Assembly (NCBI RefSeq): GCF_900186125.1
Contig: NZ_FYBQ01000011.1
Location: forward strand, 1 to 64,000
Origin: Listeria goaensis
GTDB lineage: Bacteria; Bacillota; Bacilli; Lactobacillales; Listeriaceae
Direction of reading: 5' to 3'
Length of the DNA stretch: 64,000 bases
Part shown: positions 49,150 through 57,546 of the stretch, piece by piece
Layout: every line of letters starts with the position of its first letter
Numbering within the stretch: the stretch's first letter is position 1
The notes under the pieces: generated by a model
The model's input: only the letters and a program-made list of their open reading frames with translations
Database searches by the model: none
What the model was told of the DNA's origin: nothing
Made by a program: the position numbers and the translations under genes

Positions 49150-49665
49150 ATGAACATACGGATAGAAACGCAGGAGGAAAATCGGGAAATTTTTGAGATT
49201 CATAAACGCGCTTTTGGTCGCGAAGATGAAGCTAAGTTAGTGGATTTAATTCGTGAAACGGAGCAGTATGTCTGTGACCTTTCACTTGTCGCTGAAACGT
49301 TAGACGGACAACTTGTCGGTCACGCCTTGCTTAGTGAAATTTTTCTTGAAAGAGAAGGGGAAACACGCGTTTTACTTGGTCTTGCACCGGTTTCGGTGTT
49401 GCCAGAATTTCAAGGCGAAGGGGTCGGGAGTGCGCTCATTGAGGAGGGCATTCGGCTTTCGCGTGCCAAAGCATATCCGGGAATTATCGTGCTCGGCCAT
49501 GCGTCTTACTATCCTAAATTTGGTTTTAAGAAAGCTGCTGATTTTGGGATTTCTGCACCGTTTGATGTCCCGGAAGAAAACTTTTTAGCGCTTGAATTGT
49601 ATCCGGGCGGCTTAACTGATTTTAGCGGAGAAGTTAGCTATCCCGATGCGTTTAACCAAGTGTAA
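49150..49665 (+). CDS. GNAT family N-acetyltransferase
   Basis: The 171-residue protein has the GNAT core: VGHALLSEI, LLGLAPVSVLPEFQGEGVGSALIEEGI (acetyl-CoA loop QGEGVGSAL) and GHASYYPKFGFKKA near the C-terminus, as in the YhbS-like group. The ATG at 49150 directly follows the previous stop; an in-frame ATG 42 bases earlier lies inside that gene and has no good site. The substrate is unknown. Confidence 0.88.
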   Translation: MNIRIETQEENREIFEIHKRAFGREDEAKLVDLIRETEQYVCDLSLVAETLDGQLVGHALLSEIFLEREGETRVLLGLAPVSVLPEFQGEGVGSALIEEGIRLSRAKAYPGIIVLGHASYYPKFGFKKAADFGISAPFDVPEENFLALELYPGGLTDFSGEVSYPDAFNQV

Positions 49666-49679
49666 AGGAGTGCGAAAAA

Positions 49680-49748
49680 AAGAGGCATAAATTCAGTAAC
49701 AACCATGTTTGAAATGGAATGGTTACTTGGATGTATGCTTCTTTATTT
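49680..49748. terminator. Bidirectional terminator between the acetyltransferase gene and gltC
   Basis: AGAGGCATA pairs with TATGCTTCT, and inside this AGTAAC pairs with GTTACT and CCAT with ATGG. The stem is followed by TTATTTT. It separates two convergent genes. Confidence 0.7.
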
Positions 49749-49761
49749 TGATGCGAAAAAT

Positions 49762-50652
49762 CTATTTGCTTTGGAAAAATTCTAAAATAAAATCGTGAAA
49801 TAGTCGTTCGGATGGAGATAAATTGCGTTTTTTGGTGGTGATGAGGCCGACTGAACGGCGTAAGTCCTTGTCGCGCAAAGGGATGCTGATGGTTTCTTTG
49901 AAGATGGCACCGTCTAAAATCATTTCTGGGAGAATGGAAATGCCGAGTCCAGCGCCGACTAGGCCTTGAATTGTGTAGAAATCGGTGCTTTGAAAGGCGA
50001 TATCAAGCATAATACCTTTTTTTTCGGCGGACTTTTGGACGATTTGGAATAAATCGAAGTCGCTCGGATAAAGGATAAATTTTTCTTGGACGAGGTCTTG
50101 AAGCGTTAACGTCTGCTCGCTGCTTAGCGGATGCGTTTTTGGGACGATTACTTTTAATTTTTCATCAAAAAAGCGGGTTGTGTGAAAAAATTCGGATTCA
50201 GCTGGGACGGGTGACAAAAACGTGAAGTCGAGGTCGCCAGAGTGTAGCATGTTTGTGAGTTCTGCGTTTGAGCCTTCCAGAAATTGATAGGAAATGTCGG
50301 GATATTTTTCCCGAAACTTGGAAATGACGGCGGGTAAAACTTTTGTGGCGAGCGAGTTAGGGAGCCCGACGCGCACGGTTCCAAGTGTTGGATTGGTATA
50401 CTCGGTAACAATGGATTCTGCTTTTTGGAGTTCATTGAAGGCGCGCTTGGCTTGTTCAAGAAAATCTCTCCCAACATTTGTAAGGCGCATGTTTCGGCCG
50501 ACGCGTTCAAACAGCGCCACGCCGAGTTCATCTTCGAGTTTAATAATCTGCCTACTGACGGCAGATTGGGCGACGTGTAAATTTTCGGATGCTTGCGTCA
50601 TATGTTCGACTCTTGCGACTTCCATAAAATATTTTAATTGGCGTAGTTCCAC
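49762..50652 (-). CDS. gltC: LysR-type regulator GltC, activator of glutamate synthase
   Basis: The 296-residue LysR protein has the N-terminal winged helix ELRQLKYFMEVARVEHMTQAS and HVAQSAVSRQIIKLEDELG, then a periplasmic-binding-like effector domain. In Bacillus, GltC activates gltAB and represses its own gene, which is divergent. The same arrangement is seen here, with a recognisable GltC box between the genes. The GTG at 50652 is preferred over a TTG 24 bases upstream because AGAAG precedes it and family members begin with ELRQL. Confidence 0.92.
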   Translation of the reverse strand: MELRQLKYFMEVARVEHMTQASENLHVAQSAVSRQIIKLEDELGVALFERVGRNMRLTNVGRDFLEQAKRAFNELQKAESIVTEYTNPTLGTVRVGLPNSLATKVLPAVISKFREKYPDISYQFLEGSNAELTNMLHSGDLDFTFLSPVPAESEFFHTTRFFDEKLKVIVPKTHPLSSEQTLTLQDLVQEKFILYPSDFDLFQIVQKSAEKKGIMLDIAFQSTDFYTIQGLVGAGLGISILPEMILDGAIFKETISIPLRDKDLRRSVGLITTKKRNLSPSERLFHDFILEFFQSK

Positions 50653-50669
50653 GTTAAACACTTCTTTCG

Positions 50670-50684
50670 TTCTCAAAATGAGAT
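50670..50684. promoter_or_regulatory. GltC-binding box
   Basis: TTCTCAAAATGAGAT matches the Bacillus GltC box ATCTC-N5-GAGAT at all but the first position. It overlaps the gltC leader region and lies 22 bases upstream of the gltB -35, as an activator and autorepressor site would. Confidence 0.75.
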
Positions 50685-50705
50685 TGTTTTATTCTATTAT
50701 ATATA

Positions 50706-50734
50706 TTGTTTCGATAAATGAAAAGGGATAAAAT
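50706..50734 (+). promoter_or_regulatory. gltB promoter
   Basis: TTGTTT at 50706-50711 and TAAAAT at 50729-50734 are separated by exactly 17 bases, about 90 bases before gltB. Confidence 0.65.
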
Positions 50735-50831
50735 AGAACTTACACAAAACGTCACTTGATGGGAGAGAATTTTCTATCAATTTAGTTTATTCCGTCAATA
50801 AAGAGAGGCGGATGCTGGAGGAGGAATTTGA

Positions 50832-53800
50832 ATGAGAAATGTAGGATTGCCAAAAAAACATGGTTTATATAATCCAGAAAATGAGCATGATGCTTGTGGA
50901 ATCGGTTTTGTGGCGAATGTACAAAATAAAAGTTCGCATAAAATTGTGGAGCAAGGGATTCACATGTTATGCCAGCTTAAACACCGCGGTGGTGAAGTTG
51001 GCGGAGATACGGGTGATGGCGCTGGCATTTTACTTGAAATTTCAGATGCTTTTTTTAGAAAAGTTTGTTCTGAAGAGGGCATTTCACTTCCAGAAAAATT
51101 TAAATATGCGGTGGGCATGATTAATTTTCCGCAAGATGAATTTGAACGCACAAAGCTGATGGAACGGTTTGCGGCAATTGTTTCGGAAGAAGGGCAAACG
51201 TTTCTTGGCTACCGAAAAGTGCCAACCGATGCAACGAAAATTGGCGCGGGCGCGAAACAGACGGAGCCGGCAATTTACCAGATTTTTATTGAACAGAAAG
51301 AAGCACGTTCTGAAAAGGAATTTGAACGCGCGCTTTATTTGATACGGAAACAAATTGAAAATTTTGCAAAGACACTTGACTTAGAAGGGACTTTTTACGT
51401 GCCGAGTTTATCAACTCGGACAGTGATTTATAAAGGGATGTTACTGCCAGAGCAGATTAGCGCGTATTATTTGGACCTCGCAAGCCAAGAATACACGTCG
51501 GCTTTTGCGCTCGTTCATTCGCGCTTTTCGACGAACACATTTCCAAGCTGGGAGCGGGCGCATCCTTACCGCTACTTGATTCATAACGGTGAAATCAACA
51601 CACAACGCGGCAATGTGAACTGGATGAAGGCTCGTGAGAAACGCGCAGAAAGTCCACTTTTTGGCAAAAAGCTCGGTCAGGTTTTGCCAATCATTGATGA
51701 AGCAGGTAGCGACTCGGCCACGCTTGATAATGCGCTTGAATTCCTCGTGCAAACAGGGCGGGCGCTCCCGCACGCGGCAATGATGCTCATTCCGGAGCCG
51801 TGGGATAAAAACAAAAATATGTCGGAGGAAAAACGTGCGTTTTATGAGTATCACGCGACACTCATGGAACCGTGGGACGGACCGACTTCGATTTCCTTCA
51901 CGGACGGCCGCGTCATTGGGACAATTTTAGATCGCAACGGCTTGCGTCCGGCTCGTTATTATTTGACGAAAGACGGGACAATCATTTATTCGTCGGAAAC
52001 AGGTGTTGTGCCAGTTGATGAAGCAGACGTTGTGAAAAAAGAAACCGTTGGCGCTGGCCAAATGCTGCTCATTGATTTGGAGCAAGGGCGTATCATTCCG
52101 GACGCCGAGCTTAAAGGGGCATTAGAATCGGCGGAACCATATGCGGACTGGCTTGAAAATCTAACCGATATTTCCGAGCTCACGAAAGATGTAAAAGAGG
52201 ATTTCGTGCCGCTCACAAAATCGGCTTGTTTTAAACTCGAGCAGGCTTTTGGCTACACGCAGGACGAGTTGAACAAAATTTTAATTCCGATGGTGACGGA
52301 GAAAAAAGATCCGATGGGCGCAATGGGGTACGACGCGCCGCTTGCAGTGCTTTCGAAACGACCACAACTTTTGTTTAATTACTTCAAGCAACTATTTGCG
52401 CAGGTGACGAATCCGCCGATCGACGGACTTCGCGAGGAAACGGTTGTGTCGACGATGACGCTTCTAGGCGACGAAGGAAATATTTTAGCTCCTGGCGCAC
52501 AAAACGCTAATCGAATCCGCTTGAAAACGCCAATTTTGACGCGTAAGGAATATGCGGCCCTAAAAAACCAAACTAAATTTAGCGAAGCCACGACGATTTT
52601 ACCGATGCTGTTCAAACAAGAAGAATGCGAGTCGCTAGATGCGCGCTTAAACATTCTTTTTACCCAAGTAGAAGAAGCCATTCAAGCAGGTAGCAAGCTC
52701 ATTGTTTTAACGGACGAAGGGACGAACGCCGATTGGATTGGTATTCCGTCACTCCTTGCGGTAAGTGGTTTGCATCAACATTTGATTCAAAAAGGTTTGC
52801 GGACGAAAGCGAGCCTCATCGTGAAAACAGCCGAGGCGCGTGACGTTCATCAATGCGCAACACTTATTGGCTATGGTGCGGATGCGATTTTCCCGTATCT
52901 TGCGCTGCACGCTTTCCATGATTTAATTGAGCAAGGTCGCATGAAAGGTTTTACGCTTGATGAAGCGGAAACGAGATACATGGAGGCGCTCACAGACGGA
53001 ATTTTAAAAGTGATGTCGAAAATGGGAATTTCCACTGTGCAAAGTTACCGCGGAGCACAAATTTTTGAAGCGATTGGCATTGGCGCTGACGTAACAGAGA
53101 AATATTTCCCTGGGACGGCAAGCGTATTATCTGGCATCCCGCTTGATATTATTGCGAAAGAAGCGTGGCTCCGCCATAGACAAGCGTTTCACGATATTGG
53201 CTATCAGGCGTTTACGCTAGATTCAGGCGGTGAATACCAGTGGCGTTCAAACGGCGAATATCACGTCTATAATCCGCTTGCGATTCACTCCTTGCAACGC
53301 GCGACACGCGAAAATGACCGCGAAGCTTACGAACTATACGCCGATTTAATGCAAAATCAAAATCAAGCTTTTCTACGTGGCTTGTTTGATATAAAAAGTG
53401 ATCGTAAGCCCGTTCCTATCGAGGAAGTTGAACCAGCCGAAGCGATTTTTAAACGGTTTAAAACGGGTGCGATGTCTTACGGTTCGATTAGCCAAGAAGC
53501 CCACGAAGCGCTCGCTGTAGCAATGAATCGCCTTGGTGGCAAAAGCAATAGCGGTGAGGGCGGTGAAAATCCAGCGCGTTTTGTGCGCGATGCAAACGGC
53601 GATTTGCGCCGAAGCGCGATTAAACAAGTGGCGTCTGGTCGTTTTGGCGTAACAAGCCATTACTTGGTCAATGCGGAAGAGTTGCAAATTAAAATGGCAC
53701 AGGGGGCGAAACCAGGCGAAGGAGGACACTTGCCTGGGAAGAAAGTGTATCCGTGGATTTCCAAAACACGTGGTTCAACAACTGGAGTCGGCCTCATTTC

Positions 53801-55418
53801 CCCGCCACCACATCATGATATTTATTCAATTGAAGATTTATCCCAACTTATTTTTGACTTAAAAAATGCGAATCAAAAGGCGCGTATTAATGTGAAACTC
53901 GTTTCGAAAACCGGCGTGGGCACAATCGCGTCTGGTGTGGCAAAAGGAAACGCCGATGTCATTTTAGTTAGCGGCTATGAAGGCGGAACAGGTGCTGCTG
54001 CCAGAAGTAGCATTCGCCACACTGGTTTACCGTGGGAAATTGGTCTCGCGGAAACACAGCAAACGCTCCTTTTGAATGGCCTTAGAAATCAAGTCACCTT
54101 GGAAACAGACGGCAAAATGATGACCGGTAAAGACGTTCTCATCGCGGCATTACTAGGCGCAGAAGAATATGGTTTTGCGACAGCACCGCTCGTGACACTC
54201 GGCTGCGTCATGATGCGCGTTTGTCACATGGATACTTGCCCGGTTGGCGTCGCAACACAAAATCCAGAGCTGCGCAAAAAATTTGCCGGTTCCGCCGACT
54301 ACGTTGTGAATTTCTTCCAGTTTATCGTTCAAGAAATGCGCGAAATGATGGCGGAACTAGGTTTCCGCACGCTGGACGAACTAATTGGCCAAAAACAATA
54401 TATCACACTCCACGAACGAAAAGACGCACACTGGAAAGCGAAATATTTGGACTTCAGCAAGTTGCTTTATACAGATGACTTTTACAAAACACAGACGCAA
54501 ATTTGCACGAAGGCGCAAAATCATAAGTTAGAAGAAACACTTGATGCCCGCCAAATTGTACAGCAAATTCAGCCAGCACTTGAAGCGGGGCAAAAAGTGA
54601 CGGGGACATTCCCTGTGCGCAACATTGACCGCGCAATTGGCACCATCTCGGGTTCAATGATTAGCGAAAAATTTGGCGCAGAAGGCTTACCGGAAGATAC
54701 CGTTGATTTGACGTTTATCGGTGCTGCAGGTCAAAGTTTTGGTGCCTTTACGCCAAATGGCATGACACTTCGAATCATAGGCGATGCGAACGATTACTTC
54801 GGAAAAGGGCTGTCAGGCGGGAAACTCATCGTCGCACCAAATGACAAGACACCCGTAAATCCGCACGAATCGGCCATCGTCGGCAACGTCACACTTTACG
54901 GCGCAACAGGCGGAGAAGCTTATATGTTAGGAAAAGCGGGCGCCAGATTTGCCGTACGAAATAGCGGTGCGACCGCCGTTGTAGAAGGCATCGGCGATAA
55001 TGGCTGTGAATATATGACAGGTGGTGCCGTAGCCATTTTAGGCGAAGTGGGAGACAATTTCGCAGCGGGAATGTCAGGCGGTGTGGCGTACGTTTATACG
55101 CGTGACAAGGAAGCCTTTCATTTGAAGACGAACCACGAACTTGTTTCGGTGCGGAGCGTGTCTTCTGCGCGGGAGGCGAATCGTTTGAAGGATATGCTGA
55201 TTCGCCATGTCGCCTACACAGGGAGCAAGTTCGCGAAATCCATTTTAGACCAATTTGAAAATGAACTTGAGCATTTCGTGTACGTCATTCCGCATGAATA
55301 TGAGGCGATTTTGACGCGAATGGAAGAGCTTGAAGCGAGCGGTGAAACGCATGCGGCGGCGGAACTGGCAGCATTTTATGAGCTGACGGGAAATAAAGAG
55401 GAAGTTACGGCGCAGTAA
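50832..55418 (+). CDS. gltB: Glutamate synthase large subunit GltB (GltA in Bacillus)
   Basis: The large subunit hydrolyses glutamine and reductively transfers ammonia to 2-oxoglutarate. The 1528-residue protein starts with a 21-residue propeptide before the catalytic Cys22 in HDACGIGF. It continues with the class II amidotransferase domain, a central domain, the FMN-binding synthase domain (GEGGENPARF, KPGEGGHLPGKKV, SGYEGGTGAAARSS) and the 3Fe-4S motif CVMMRVCHMDTCPVG. It ends with a GXGXG beta-helix (GGKLIVAPN, GATGGEAYMLG). GGAGGAGG precedes the ATG. All domains are complete. Confidence 0.98.
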   Translation: MRNVGLPKKHGLYNPENEHDACGIGFVANVQNKSSHKIVEQGIHMLCQLKHRGGEVGGDTGDGAGILLEISDAFFRKVCSEEGISLPEKFKYAVGMINFPQDEFERTKLMERFAAIVSEEGQTFLGYRKVPTDATKIGAGAKQTEPAIYQIFIEQKEARSEKEFERALYLIRKQIENFAKTLDLEGTFYVPSLSTRTVIYKGMLLPEQISAYYLDLASQEYTSAFALVHSRFSTNTFPSWERAHPYRYLIHNGEINTQRGNVNWMKAREKRAESPLFGKKLGQVLPIIDEAGSDSATLDNALEFLVQTGRALPHAAMMLIPEPWDKNKNMSEEKRAFYEYHATLMEPWDGPTSISFTDGRVIGTILDRNGLRPARYYLTKDGTIIYSSETGVVPVDEADVVKKETVGAGQMLLIDLEQGRIIPDAELKGALESAEPYADWLENLTDISELTKDVKEDFVPLTKSACFKLEQAFGYTQDELNKILIPMVTEKKDPMGAMGYDAPLAVLSKRPQLLFNYFKQLFAQVTNPPIDGLREETVVSTMTLLGDEGNILAPGAQNANRIRLKTPILTRKEYAALKNQTKFSEATTILPMLFKQEECESLDARLNILFTQVEEAIQAGSKLIVLTDEGTNADWIGIPSLLAVSGLHQHLIQKGLRTKASLIVKTAEARDVHQCATLIGYGADAIFPYLALHAFHDLIEQGRMKGFTLDEAETRYMEALTDGILKVMSKMGISTVQSYRGAQIFEAIGIGADVTEKYFPGTASVLSGIPLDIIAKEAWLRHRQAFHDIGYQAFTLDSGGEYQWRSNGEYHVYNPLAIHSLQRATRENDREAYELYADLMQNQNQAFLRGLFDIKSDRKPVPIEEVEPAEAIFKRFKTGAMSYGSISQEAHEALAVAMNRLGGKSNSGEGGENPARFVRDANGDLRRSAIKQVASGRFGVTSHYLVNAEELQIKMAQGAKPGEGGHLPGKKVYPWISKTRGSTTGVGLISPPPHHDIYSIEDLSQLIFDLKNANQKARINVKLVSKTGVGTIASGVAKGNADVILVSGYEGGTGAAARSSIRHTGLPWEIGLAETQQTLLLNGLRNQVTLETDGKMMTGKDVLIAALLGAEEYGFATAPLVTLGCVMMRVCHMDTCPVGVATQNPELRKKFAGSADYVVNFFQFIVQEMREMMAELGFRTLDELIGQKQYITLHERKDAHWKAKYLDFSKLLYTDDFYKTQTQICTKAQNHKLEETLDARQIVQQIQPALEAGQKVTGTFPVRNIDRAIGTISGSMISEKFGAEGLPEDTVDLTFIGAAGQSFGAFTPNGMTLRIIGDANDYFGKGLSGGKLIVAPNDKTPVNPHESAIVGNVTLYGATGGEAYMLGKAGARFAVRNSGATAVVEGIGDNGCEYMTGGAVAILGEVGDNFAAGMSGGVAYVYTRDKEAFHLKTNHELVSVRSVSSAREANRLKDMLIRHVAYTGSKFAKSILDQFENELEHFVYVIPHEYEAILTRMEELEASGETHAAAELAAFYELTGNKEEVTAQ

Positions 55419-55432
55419 AGGAGGCGATGAAT

Positions 55433-56902
55433 TTGGGAAAATCAACTGGTTTTATGGACTATAAACGGATTAAAGCGCCCGTTCGCGATCCGAAAACGCG
55501 GACGCGCGACTGGAATGAATATAATCTACCGATGCCGGAACAGGATTTAACGATTCAAGCGGCGCGTTGCATGGACTGCGGTGTCCCGTTTTGTAGCGTT
55601 GGCATGGAAATTAAAAACGGCGTATCGGGTTGCCCGCTGAACAATTTGATTCCTGAGTGGAACGATGCGGTTTACCGCGGCGACTGGAAAGAAGCGCTCA
55701 TGTTGCTTATGAAGACGAACAATTTCCCAGAGTTTACTGGGCGTGTCTGTCCAGCCCCGTGCGAAGGGGCGTGTACGGTCGCGATTTCGGAACCGGCGGT
55801 CGGCATTAAATCGATTGAAAAGGAAATCATTGACCGCGGATTTGCCGAAGGGTGGATTCAGCCAGAGCCACCGCAAAATAGGACGGGTAAACGGATTGCC
55901 ATCATCGGCTCTGGTCCCGCTGGTCTTGCTTGCGCTGATCAGTTAAACAAGGCGGGGCACTTCGTCACGGTTTATGAAAAAAGCGATCGTATCGGCGGCT
56001 TGCTCATGTACGGCATCCCAACGATGAAACTCGAGAAAGAATCCGTCATGCGCCGTGTCAATTTGATGGCCGCTGAAGGCGTCGAATTTGTGACAAACGT
56101 CAACGCCGGCGTTGACATCACAATGACGGACTTAAAAGCTGAATTCGATGCCGTCGTCCTAGCAACGGGTGCAAGCAAGCCGCGTGATGTTGAAATCCCT
56201 GGACGAGAAGCAGCAGGCATTCACATGGCCGTCCCGTACTTGACCGAAAGCATTCGCGACAATCTCGATAACAAGGGCGTTCAAACCCTCTCTGCACAGG
56301 GGAAAAAGGTGATTATCATTGGCGGTGGTGACACCGGTGCGGATTGTGTTGCGACAGCCCTTCGGCAAGGTGCAACCTCCATCCACCAATTCGGACACCG
56401 CGGTAAGCTTCCGGAACAGCGGACCGGGAAAAACCCGTGGCCTGAATACCCACATATTTTCCAGATGGATTACGCTCACGCTGAAGCGGAAGCCGTTTAT
56501 GGTGCTGATCCACGCAAGTATTTAATTAGCACAGTCGCGTTTGAAAAAGACGACGCTGGAAACCTAATTGGTCTTCACACTGTTCAAGTGGACCATGATG
56601 TAGAGAATCATAAGTACACACAAATACCAGGTACTGAACGTTTCTTTGAAGCCGACATGGTTCTAATTGCCGCTGGATTCGCTGGCGCTACAGATGATAT
56701 TTTCACGAATTTTAATGTGGGCCAAACAAAGCGCCACACAATTGATGCCGCAAAAGGGTTTTACAGAACGAGTGAGGAAGCAGTATTCGCTTGTGGGGAC
56801 GCAAGATACGGCCAAAGCCTCGTTGTGACAGCCATTGCAGAAGGCAGAGAAGCTGCGCGTGAGGTTGACTTTTATTTAATGGACGAAACGTTCTTACCAT
56901 AA
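55433..56902 (+). CDS. gltD: Glutamate synthase small subunit GltD (GltB in Bacillus)
   Basis: The small subunit takes electrons from NADPH and passes them to the large subunit. The 489-residue protein has N-terminal cysteines for 4Fe-4S clusters (RCMDCGVPFC, GCPL, CPAPCEGAC), an FAD-binding motif AIIGSGPAGLACADQL, an NADPH-binding motif IIGGGDTGADCVA and the C-terminal FACGDARYGQSLVVTAI. The TTG at 55433 is preferred: AGGAGG is eight bases away, but only two from the ATG at 55427. Confidence 0.97.
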   Translation: MGKSTGFMDYKRIKAPVRDPKTRTRDWNEYNLPMPEQDLTIQAARCMDCGVPFCSVGMEIKNGVSGCPLNNLIPEWNDAVYRGDWKEALMLLMKTNNFPEFTGRVCPAPCEGACTVAISEPAVGIKSIEKEIIDRGFAEGWIQPEPPQNRTGKRIAIIGSGPAGLACADQLNKAGHFVTVYEKSDRIGGLLMYGIPTMKLEKESVMRRVNLMAAEGVEFVTNVNAGVDITMTDLKAEFDAVVLATGASKPRDVEIPGREAAGIHMAVPYLTESIRDNLDNKGVQTLSAQGKKVIIIGGGDTGADCVATALRQGATSIHQFGHRGKLPEQRTGKNPWPEYPHIFQMDYAHAEAEAVYGADPRKYLISTVAFEKDDAGNLIGLHTVQVDHDVENHKYTQIPGTERFFEADMVLIAAGFAGATDDIFTNFNVGQTKRHTIDAAKGFYRTSEEAVFACGDARYGQSLVVTAIAEGREAAREVDFYLMDETFLP

Positions 56903-56903
56903 G

Positions 56904-56935
56904 AAAAGCGAAGGATTTGCCTCCTTCGCTTTTTT
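56904..56935 (+). terminator. Terminator of gltB-gltD
   Basis: AAAAGCGAAGGA and TCCTTCGCTTTT form a strong hairpin followed by a T-run. Confidence 0.9.
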
Positions 56936-56975
56936 ACGTGGGAAAATAATTCTTTAATAGCATACTAGTGAAAAT

Positions 56976-56995
56976 AAACTCAATGAGAGTTTTTT
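56976..56995 (+). terminator. Small terminator-like hairpin
   Basis: AAACTC and GAGTTT pair around AATGA and are followed by four more T. It may back up the gltD terminator. Otherwise 56936-57060 shows no feature. Confidence 0.35.
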
Positions 56996-57066
56996 GGAAG
57001 AGTTATAACTTTTGAAAAACATGAACACCTCACAAAAATCAATATTCTCCTAGATAAAAGGGGATA

Positions 57067-57095
57067 GAAAAGAGACTCAATTCGTGTTAAGATAA
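57067..57095 (+). promoter_or_regulatory. Putative promoter of the toxin mRNA
   Basis: TAGAAA and TAAGAT are 17 bases apart, a weak sigma-A match. Transcription would start near 57102, just before the repeat AAGATGGTGGCTG. Confidence 0.35.
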
Positions 57096-57150
57096 ATGAG
57101 CAGAGAAGTAAAGATGGTGGCTGAAATTCCCTAGCAAGGGGGTGAGGCCG

Positions 57151-57201
57151 ATGTTTATTCGAGGTTTCTTCCTGGAAAGGATTAACTGTGTCGGTGTATG
57201 A
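57151..57201 (+). CDS. 16-residue leader peptide overlapping the toxin start
   Basis: An ATG with the strong site AAGGGGGTGA seven bases upstream opens a 16-codon frame (MFIRGFFLERINCVGV). It ends in a different frame 14 bases inside the toxin gene. The arrangement suggests translational coupling: ribosomes reading the leader would open the weaker toxin start. It has no other recognisable role. Confidence 0.45.
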   Translation: MFIRGFFLERINCVGV

Positions 57202-57277
57202 AACGCTAGTGCTGATGATTGCTTTTGCAATGTTAGTATTAGCTGTTCGTGACTCGAACGATAAGCAAAAAAAATAA
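57188..57277 (+). CDS. Hol_Tox-family-like type I toxin peptide
   Basis: The 29-residue product, SVYETLVLMIAFAMLVLAVR followed by the polar tail DSNDKQKK, closely resembles the putative holin-like toxins of Firmicutes (pattern S-V-x-E-x-L-x-L-M-I-A-F). A short hydrophobic helix with a charged C-terminus is typical of membrane-acting type I toxins. The GTG start at 57188 has GGAAAGGA seven bases upstream. Its stop lies within the left arm of a bidirectional terminator, and a convergent minus-strand promoter lies about 110 bases downstream. Toxicity is inferred. Confidence 0.75.
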   Translation: MSVYETLVLMIAFAMLVLAVRDSNDKQKK

Positions 57278-57311
57278 CCATCTAATTCTTTGGACGAAAG
57301 GATGGTTATTT
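57272..57311. terminator. Bidirectional terminator shared by toxin and antitoxin
   Basis: AAATAACCATC and GATGGTTATTT form a perfect 11-base stem, with inner CTTT/AAAG pairing. The A-run on its left gives a T-run for the minus-strand transcript, and ATTTATAT follows on the plus strand. Confidence 0.8.
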
Positions 57312-57352
57312 ATATCATCTAATCAGCCACCATCTTTAATGGCTCTGTGCGG

Positions 57353-57377
57353 GGATATGTTAGCGCATATCCCTTTT
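57353..57377 (+). terminator. Hairpin at the antitoxin 5' end, possible second terminator
   Basis: GGGATATG and CATATCCC form a perfect 8-base stem followed by TTTTCTT on the plus strand. In the antisense RNA the same stem lies at the extreme 5' end and could protect it. It could also end toxin transcripts that read through the first terminator. Confidence 0.5.
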
Positions 57378-57386
57378 CTTATTTCG

Positions 57387-57414
57387 AGTATACCACACAC
57401 TTTCAAAAAAACAA
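57387..57414 (-). promoter_or_regulatory. Promoter of the antisense RNA
   Basis: Minus-strand reading gives TTGTTT, a 16-base spacer and TATACT, a good sigma-A promoter that points back into the toxin gene. Nothing else lies between it and the RpiR-family gene, which stops at 57547. Confidence 0.65.
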
Positions 57415-57546
57415 ATTCTTTTTAAACGATAAATTACTCCTAAAGTCCAAAAAATCCACCGAAAGCCAAGGTGTATTTCAAAATTTAATATAAGCAATAA
57501 TTGAATAAAGATGAGCAAGAACATAGGAAGGTGGGGGAATAGTCGA

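Larger units (their letters stand above)
57265..57380 (-). ncRNA. Candidate antisense antitoxin RNA
   Basis: A minus-strand promoter (57387-57414) would start an RNA near 57380 that ends at the shared terminator near 57265, about 115 bases. Its 5' end folds into a hairpin (GGGATATG paired with CATATCCC). Its 3' part is complementary to the last codons and terminator of the toxin mRNA, so the two RNAs overlap tail to tail, as in RNAI/RNAII- or TxpA/RatA-type loci. Expression is untested. Confidence 0.6.
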
